Assembly (NCBI GenBank): GCA_023511755.1
Contig: JAIMAW010000011.1
Span: forward strand, 1 to 11,067
Source: Candidatus Pacearchaeota archaeon
GTDB lineage: Archaea > Nanobdellota > Nanobdellia > Pacearchaeales > UBA284
Length of the DNA: 11,067 nt
Direction of reading: 5' to 3'
In this document: one piece after another, positions 7,432 to 11,067 of the stretch
Layout: every line of letters starts with the position of its first letter
How positions within the stretch are numbered: position 1 is the stretch's first letter
Notes under the pieces: generated by a model
Database searches by the model: none
Seen by the model: only the letters and a program-made list of their open reading frames with translations
What the model was told of the DNA's origin: nothing
Position numbers and translations under genes: made by a program

Positions 7432-7443
7432 AACTTTTAAAGT
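7432..7443 (-). promoter_or_regulatory. TATA box for tRNA-Ser
   Basis: The - strand reads AACTTTAAAAGTT here, centred about 27 bp upstream of the mature 5' end of tRNA-Ser at 7410. It directly abuts the stop codon of the preceding gene (7444-7446), so the tRNA can be transcribed independently of the upstream pair. Confidence 0.5.
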
Positions 7444-7770
7444 TTATTTTTCCTTGCCTTCTGCCTTGCGTTTCTTGTAATAATCAACTGCGTTTTTGAT
7501 AAGCCGGTTGTTAGAGACTCTTGCAAGTTGCTCTGCGCTCTCGATATCCTGCGAGACATTTTTGTAGAGAGCATAGCTTATTCCGGATATCGCTAAACCC
7601 ATAATAAATGAGCCGCCCGATATAGCTAAAAGAAGATAATCGTTTTTATTAGGGCCATCTATAATATTGTAGAAAGAAAATATCGCAGAACCAAGATAAG
7701 GGATTACTGAACCAAAATTAACATTAGCGCTTATTTCAAAAAATTCTTCGATTTTTTTGGTTAAGCTCAT
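7444..7770 (-). CDS. Small membrane protein with two predicted helices (108 aa)
   Basis: No family is recognised. The 108-residue product has a short N-terminal amphipathic stretch (about 3-14), a first hydrophobic segment (about 19-37, VIPYLGSAIFSFYNII), a polar turn (DGPNKND), a second hydrophobic segment (about 45-69, rich in Gly/Ser/Ala) and a basic C-terminal tail ending in Lys/Glu. Two helices with cytoplasmic ends are suggested by the positive tails. The ATG at 7770 overlaps the TGA of the 84-residue gene (ATGA), with GGAAG 10 nt upstream, so the pair is probably coupled. A longer in-frame reading starting at 7875 would lie wholly inside the upstream gene and is less likely. Confidence 0.75.
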   Translation of the reverse strand: MSLTKKIEEFFEISANVNFGSVIPYLGSAIFSFYNIIDGPNKNDYLLLAISGGSFIMGLAISGISYALYKNVSQDIESAEQLARVSNNRLIKNAVDYYKKRKAEGKEK

Positions 7771-8021
7771 TTTTGCCCATCTTCCTTTCTTTTTTTCTTT
7801 TCGATTATTTTCTTTGCCCTTTCTAGCATCTCTTTCTTCAGGCCAATAAAACAACCGCCAGCTTTGCCTGCGCAATAAGTGGCCTCGCCTTCCTTGATAA
7901 CTTCTGCAATTTCCGGCGACTCAATATCGATGTGTGTGATTCTCGAGTTGCTCTTGCCTGCTTCGTGCAAGTAAACCTTGACTTTTTTTAGTTCATACTT
8001 GCCTTCGCTCGGGCCTGACAT
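7767..8021 (-). CDS. Small conserved-looking hypothetical protein (84 aa)
   Basis: No family is recognised. The 84-residue product starts with a short polar leader, then a beta-like segment (about 9-19, YELKKVKVYLH), a second beta-like stretch (about 28-34), a helix (36-44), a Cys-containing glycine-rich turn (C50-AGKAGG-C57) and a Lys/Glu-rich helix to the end. The two cysteines could form a disulfide or share a ligand, but two are too few for a classic zinc ribbon. The ATG at 8021 has a TATA box centred about 26 bp upstream and no Shine-Dalgarno sequence, so the mRNA is probably leaderless. Its stop overlaps the start of the two-helix membrane protein by four bases, which suggests linked functions. 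Confidence 0.75.
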   Translation of the reverse strand: MSGPSEGKYELKKVKVYLHEAGKSNSRITHIDIESPEIAEVIKEGEATYCAGKAGGCFIGLKKEMLERAKKIIEKKKRKEDGQK

Positions 8022-8023
8022 AA

Positions 8024-8034
8024 ATCTTTAAAAG
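8024..8034 (+). promoter_or_regulatory. TATA-like box for tRNA-Pro
   Basis: TCTTTAAAAGA, centred near 8029, lies about 30 bp upstream of the 5' end of tRNA-Pro (8059). This fits an archaeal TATA position with a leader of a few bases. It lies between the start codon of the 84-residue gene and that gene's own TATA box. Confidence 0.45.
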
Positions 8035-8041
8035 ATGGAAG

Positions 8042-8051
8042 ATATATAAAA
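8042..8051 (-). promoter_or_regulatory. TATA box of the 84-residue gene
   Basis: On the - strand the bases read TTTTATATAT, centred near 8047, 26 bp upstream of the ATG at 8021. This is the expected spacing for a leaderless archaeal mRNA. It sits only 8 bp from the tRNA-Pro gene on the other strand. Confidence 0.55.
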
Positions 8052-8058
8052 TTATTGA

Positions 8059-8133
8059 GGGGCTGTAGTATAGCTTGGTTTAGTATACGTGCCTAGGGCG
8101 CACGGGACCCCGGTTCAAATCCGGGCAGCCCCA
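8059..8133 (+). tRNA. tRNA-Pro with anticodon AGG
   Basis: A 75-nt cloverleaf. The acceptor GGGGCTG/CAGCCCC pairs over 7 bp with discriminator A. The D arm is GTAT/GTAT (with G-U pairs) and contains the loop GG. The anticodon stem CGTGC/GCACG encloses the seven-base loop CTAGGGC. The T arm is CCCGG-TTCAAAT-CCGGG. The anticodon at 8095-8097 reads AGG, with U33 and G37 in place, which gives proline (CCU). G35 and G36 are the normal proline identity bases. The odd base is A34, which is almost absent from archaeal tRNAs; GGG would be expected. There is no intron, and CCA is not encoded beyond the discriminator. Confidence 0.92.
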
Positions 8134-8139
8134 TCCCTA

Positions 8140-8145
8140 TTTTTT
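8140..8145 (+). terminator. Oligo-T terminator after tRNA-Pro
   Basis: A run of six T begins 6 bp after the tRNA-Pro discriminator and precedes the TATA box of the peptidase gene. Archaeal RNA polymerase terminates at such T runs. Confidence 0.5.
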
Positions 8146-8156
8146 GTTCTAAAGAA

Positions 8157-8169
8157 AGATTTATAAAAG
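8157..8169 (+). promoter_or_regulatory. Promoter of the NlpC/P60 gene
   Basis: AGATTTATAAAAG is a strong TATA box with a purine-rich BRE-like lead (AAAGA). Its centre is about 38 bp before the ATG at 8201, which predicts a leader of about 10 nt. The only ribosome-binding hint is GTGA at 8187-8190. A second TATA-like string, CTATAAAATA (8177-8186), is probably too near the start. Confidence 0.6.
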
Positions 8170-8200
8170 ACTTTTACTATAAAATAGTGACAAAATCAAA

Positions 8201-8869
8201 ATGCTAAAAACCTTGCTATTTTTTTTGGTTTTGAATGGGAATAATCCTGACAGCAACTGTAACAGCAACTATACTAATCAAATTTTAAATGAAACCGGAC
8301 AAACAATGGTCTTTGGCGATTCTCTGGTTAAACTAGTTAATTCTAGCAATGTCCCTGCTATTGATACTGCCTCTATGGGTTATAAACTCTTGAATGCTGC
8401 TGAAGAATATCTCGGCGTGCCTTATGCTTGGGGCGGAAGGAGCAAAAAAGAAATAGACTGTATGGGCTTAATTTTTCTAGCTTATTCTAAGATAACAGGT
8501 AAGAGCTGGAAAAATCTCTCGGTTTATCCTTCCAAACTAGTAAAAAGTGGAAAACTTGGAAAACCAGTAAAGGGGCTAGATGGTGTAGTTGCAGACAGCA
8601 TAGTCAATTCAATAAATAAAATGGAAGTCGGCGACATAATCTATCTTTTGACTCCTTCAAGGGTAATAGAAGATGACTCCTTAGTAGCGATAGATAGCAC
8701 TGGATATTGGCCGTGGCATATGGGCTTGTATGCTGGCAACGGCAATATTTTACATGCAAATCCCTGTGCTAGTGAAAACACACCGGCCCAGGTAATTCGT
8801 GAGCCCCTATCGCAATTGCTTGAACGAACGGGTACGCTAGCCATATTTGTTACCCGAATAAAAAGATAG
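8201..8869 (+). CDS. NlpC/P60-family cysteine peptidase (222 aa)
   Basis: A papain-fold NlpC/P60 hydrolase. In bacteria this family cleaves peptide bonds in peptidoglycan stems, often D-Glu to diamino acid. The domain begins near residue 61 (YKLLNAAEEYLGVPYAWGG). The catalytic Cys87 sits in IDCMGLIF, His173 in WPWHMGLYAGNG and the third polar residue His185 in ILHANP, so the full Cys-His-His set is present. GDIIYLL (144-150) is the usual strand before the His. An insert of about 15 residues separates it from His173. The N-terminus has a short hydrophobic stretch (residues 4-11) followed by an Asn/Ser-rich linker with sequons (NYT, NET), suggesting export, although the signal is weak and no lipobox is seen. 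The gene converges with a second NlpC/P60-like gene 14 bp away. The substrate is unknown; bacterial peptidoglycan or a host peptide are both possible. Confidence 0.9.
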   Translation: MLKTLLFFLVLNGNNPDSNCNSNYTNQILNETGQTMVFGDSLVKLVNSSNVPAIDTASMGYKLLNAAEEYLGVPYAWGGRSKKEIDCMGLIFLAYSKITGKSWKNLSVYPSKLVKSGKLGKPVKGLDGVVADSIVNSINKMEVGDIIYLLTPSRVIEDDSLVAIDSTGYWPWHMGLYAGNGNILHANPCASENTPAQVIREPLSQLLERTGTLAIFVTRIKR

Positions 8870-8893
8870 AGGTTTATTTGGGTTTATTTTTTG
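8870..8893. terminator. T-rich convergent junction, likely + strand terminator
   Basis: GGTTTATTTGGGTTTATTTTTT spans the 14-bp gap between two convergent stop codons and runs into the opposite gene. The last T6 could terminate the + strand peptidase transcript inside the 3' end of the - strand gene. On the - strand it is A-rich and offers no T run, so that transcript must end further left, overlapping the peptidase gene antisense. Confidence 0.35.
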
Positions 8894-11049
8894 GCTATCC
8901 GCATTATATCATCCAAAGTAATTTTCTTTTTTTCAGGGAATGCAAAGACTAAAGGATCATTATATCGCTGGATGTCTTCTTCTGCGAGAAAGCCGACATC
9001 GCCAATGTGTGCTTCCAAAGAGGCTTCTGAAATTCCCTTGATGCCGCTATGGTGGGGGGTGCCGTCTCTATTGTAGTTTTGGAAAGGCGAGCCCGGCGGA
9101 ATTGCCCTAAGAAAATCATCTCTCTCTTTCTTGCTCTCGAAATACAAAACTTTTGTGCCTGTAGCTAGAATTTCCTTTGGGATGGGGGCGATTTCTCTTG
9201 TTTTGCCATGGATGTAGTGCGTCTCATTGAATGAAGAACCAAAGACGATGAGCGCTTTATTTAAGGCATATCTATTAGTTAGCTCTTGAATAAGTTTGAA
9301 GCCATCTGTCTCTCTATACCAATTATATGGCTGCTTCTGCAGGGCCCTTTCTCCTTCTATAAATGCTGCTTGTACAAAACCTATGCAGTCATAGGCGTAT
9401 TCTATACCTTTGATAGAATCTATTTGCTGCTCAAGTTCAGATATTTTTTTTCCAAGATACTTTAGATATTCCTGGTCTGCTTGTATATCTTGCATTATTC
9501 GATTTCTTGTTGCTTCGTCAGTCTCTTGCGACAGTTGTGCCTGAAGTTTTGCTATTCTCTCTTCAGCCAATTTTTTTGAGTTAATTTTTTCCTCGAGTTC
9601 TTTTTCTCTCGGCTTTATCAGTAGTTCCTTGTAGGTTTCGAGATGGTGTGTTTTTTCTTTTTCATATGTTTTGTATTTATCAGCATATACAACCTTTCCT
9701 TTGGCCCCTCCCAAGGAAGCATATTTTGGGTCATATACGGCATTTATTGCCCAAGAGTAACTTTTATCGAAAAGTTTAATCTCTAGAGTTTGAATTTTAG
9801 TTAAGTCAATTGTCTTGGTGGCCCCCAGAGTTTCGCATATTGAACAATATTTGAGAAGACCATCCTTTATTTGGATCTCGTGGGGTTTACCATCATACTC
9901 ATAGCGGTAAAATACATCAATAGAAATTTTATTAAGATAGCCTTCAATAGTAAATGGCTCCTTACCGAAAGTCATTCTGATAACGCCCCTGTCTATGAAT
10001 ATCACTTCACTCTCGTCATTGATTGGTTCTATATAAAGCGCCCCATAAGGAGAATATGGAAACGTTTCGATGTTCATCTTGTTGGCTTTTGCAATTATTC
10101 TTAGGACGCGGTTATTTGTATCCGCCTCCACGCAACTTGCTGTAATCTCTTCACAATCGCCCTCTTTTGGAAAGATAAATGTCTCTGCATCGACTTGATA
10201 ACGAGTATCTTTCAACCCTAAAAAATAGGTAATATAAGTCGTAGCCTTGGCCAGAATAATCCCTGTTTTTGTTAATGTGAGCTTGCCCGAGAGCTCTGAA
10301 TTGGGGCGGTATCTCTCCTCGCCATTAATAATCAGTTTATCAGATATGACTATATCCTCTCCGGTAACAGTAAAACTTTCTTTGGTCTTGATTACGGTAC
10401 TCCTCGAAGGTTCTGTTTTGGGTTCAATAAGGAATGTCTTATCATTGTTTTTTATTTCGCCATACTTGTCTTTGGCTATTACTAAAATATCAATCGATTC
10501 ACAATTTGTTACATCTATCGTTCCGTCACTAAGAATTATTCTTTCCCCATCTTTTAGTACGAGGCCGCCTAAAATTTCGGCTTTATTCGGCAAAATAAGG
10601 GTATCACGATAAGTGACTATCGAGCCTCGGTTATCGGTGATATCGAATTTGGTGTCTAAAAAAGAAAGGGTCACAAACTTGCCGTCGTACTCTTGGAGTG
10701 TGCCTCCTTCGTCCTTGATGCCATAAGAAAGAAACCATTCTTTCTTGATATTTGGATTGTCATTTAAAATTAGAACGTCTTGTTGTGCCAGCATATCCAC
10801 TTTGCTTACCACATATTTTTTGAACGATTCTTTTTGTAACAAGGCAGGATTATTATCAATGATTTTTACAACTTTTGAACTATCTTCGTTGAATGCTGCT
10901 TCGAGTAATTTCATATCATAGAGCTTTGATGGCTTTTGCTCTATGGCTTGCCAATCGACTTCAGCCAGAACAAAGGAGAGGGCAAAAATAAAGAAAACTA
11001 AGAAAATTACAAAGTACATTAAGAACATTGTTAAGATTTTTTTGTACAT
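8884..11049 (-). CDS. Secreted or anchored 721-aa protein with coiled coil and divergent C-terminal NlpC/P60-like domain
   Basis: Order seen: a strong hydrophobic signal or anchor (about 5-29, ending SFVLA-E); a short helical stretch resembling one ankyrin unit (LLEAAFNEDSSKVVKIIDNNPALL, 48-71, pattern only); a long beta-rich region (about 115-440) with strands such as LVLKDGERIILSDGTIDV and few cysteines (C183, C299, C306, C402, C405); a charged coiled coil (about 465-547, Leu/Lys/Glu heptad-like); and a C-terminal domain. In that domain YDCIGFVQAAF carries Cys555, HHSGI carries His666/His667 and LEAHIG carries His681. This order and spacing match Cys-His-His of NlpC/P60, as in the convergent neighbour, though overall similarity is low. 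It may be active outside the cell or may be a degenerate binder. The ATG at 11049 has AAGGT 7 nt upstream. Confidence 0.8.
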   Translation of the reverse strand: MYKKILTMFLMYFVIFLVFFIFALSFVLAEVDWQAIEQKPSKLYDMKLLEAAFNEDSSKVVKIIDNNPALLQKESFKKYVVSKVDMLAQQDVLILNDNPNIKKEWFLSYGIKDEGGTLQEYDGKFVTLSFLDTKFDITDNRGSIVTYRDTLILPNKAEILGGLVLKDGERIILSDGTIDVTNCESIDILVIAKDKYGEIKNNDKTFLIEPKTEPSRSTVIKTKESFTVTGEDIVISDKLIINGEERYRPNSELSGKLTLTKTGIILAKATTYITYFLGLKDTRYQVDAETFIFPKEGDCEEITASCVEADTNNRVLRIIAKANKMNIETFPYSPYGALYIEPINDESEVIFIDRGVIRMTFGKEPFTIEGYLNKISIDVFYRYEYDGKPHEIQIKDGLLKYCSICETLGATKTIDLTKIQTLEIKLFDKSYSWAINAVYDPKYASLGGAKGKVVYADKYKTYEKEKTHHLETYKELLIKPREKELEEKINSKKLAEERIAKLQAQLSQETDEATRNRIMQDIQADQEYLKYLGKKISELEQQIDSIKGIEYAYDCIGFVQAAFIEGERALQKQPYNWYRETDGFKLIQELTNRYALNKALIVFGSSFNETHYIHGKTREIAPIPKEILATGTKVLYFESKKERDDFLRAIPPGSPFQNYNRDGTPHHSGIKGISEASLEAHIGDVGFLAEEDIQRYNDPLVFAFPEKKKITLDDIMRIAKK

Positions 11050-11058
11050 TTTTTGTAC
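11037..11058 (-). repeat. Tandem 11-bp repeat across the start codon
   Basis: On the - strand the units are GTACAAAAAAT (11058-11048) and GTACAAAAAAA (11047-11037), 10 of 11 bases alike. The first unit carries the AT of the ATG and the last base of the SD-like AAGGT. It could reflect slippage duplication that set or moved the start. Confidence 0.6.
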
Positions 11059-11067
11059 CTTTTATAC
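11050..11067 (-). promoter_or_regulatory. Leader of the 721-aa gene with SD and partial TATA
   Basis: On the - strand the sequence reads GTATAAAAGGTACAAAAA before the ATG. AAGGT (11061-11057) is a plausible Shine-Dalgarno site at 7 nt. GTATAAAA is TATA-like but only about 14 bp from the ATG, too close to be the promoter of this start unless the true TATA lies beyond the window. Confidence 0.45.

Noticed and set aside
7771..7875. 35-residue N-terminal extension of the two-helix membrane protein
   Set aside because: It would be encoded wholly within the 84-residue gene in another frame; ATG 7770 with the ATGA overlap is the simpler start.
9871..10612. + strand open frames of 77 and 121 residues opposite the 721-residue gene
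   Set aside because: No SD or promoter is seen, and the opposite strand has a continuous domain-bearing frame.

Overview
The window reads as AT-rich archaeal chromosome, most likely from a DPANN-type archaeon (Woesearchaeota/Pacearchaeota-like; the lineage is inferred, not shown). Three things point to Archaea: an archaeal-type ribosomal protein uS2 with a Lys/Glu-rich N-terminal tail, TATA boxes about 26 bp upstream of several genes with little or no leader, and tRNA-Thr and tRNA-Ser genes with archaeal discriminator bases (U73 and G73) and no encoded CCA. Membrane and surface proteins take up most of the window. No CRISPR array, transposase, integrase or insertion sequence was seen.

Left part (1-6350, + strand). 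A promoter at the left edge drives a small winged-helix protein. Its stop overlaps, as ATGA, the start of a 1695-residue surface protein. That protein has an N-terminal hydrophobic anchor, about 90 N-glycosylation sequons, several homologous Ig-like modules, a fibronectin-III-like module, a nine-glycine linker, a Cys-rich thrombospondin-like module, a C-terminal membrane helix and a cytoplasmic tail. A MinD/ParA-family ATPase follows after 73 bp. Its promoter repeats a 16-bp element of the first promoter with one mismatch, which suggests common control.

Middle part (6351-8133). Five genes run on the - strand in transcription order: a small 84-residue protein, a small two-helix membrane protein (coupled by another ATGA overlap), tRNA-Ser(GCT), uS2 (rpsB, apparently leaderless) and tRNA-Thr(CGT). 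Divergent from them on the + strand is a tRNA-Pro whose anticodon reads AGG; A34 is very unusual in Archaea.

Right part (8134-11067). Two genes converge with only 14 bp between their stop codons. The + strand gene encodes a clear NlpC/P60 papain-like cysteine peptidase with Cys87, His173 and His185. The - strand gene encodes a 721-residue secreted or anchored protein with a beta-rich middle, a long coiled coil and a C-terminal domain containing a DCIG motif followed by two His motifs, which I read as a second, divergent NlpC/P60-like domain. This pair in an organism not expected to make peptidoglycan is the most interesting part of the window. One reading is that the products act on bacterial walls or on the cell's own surface proteins.
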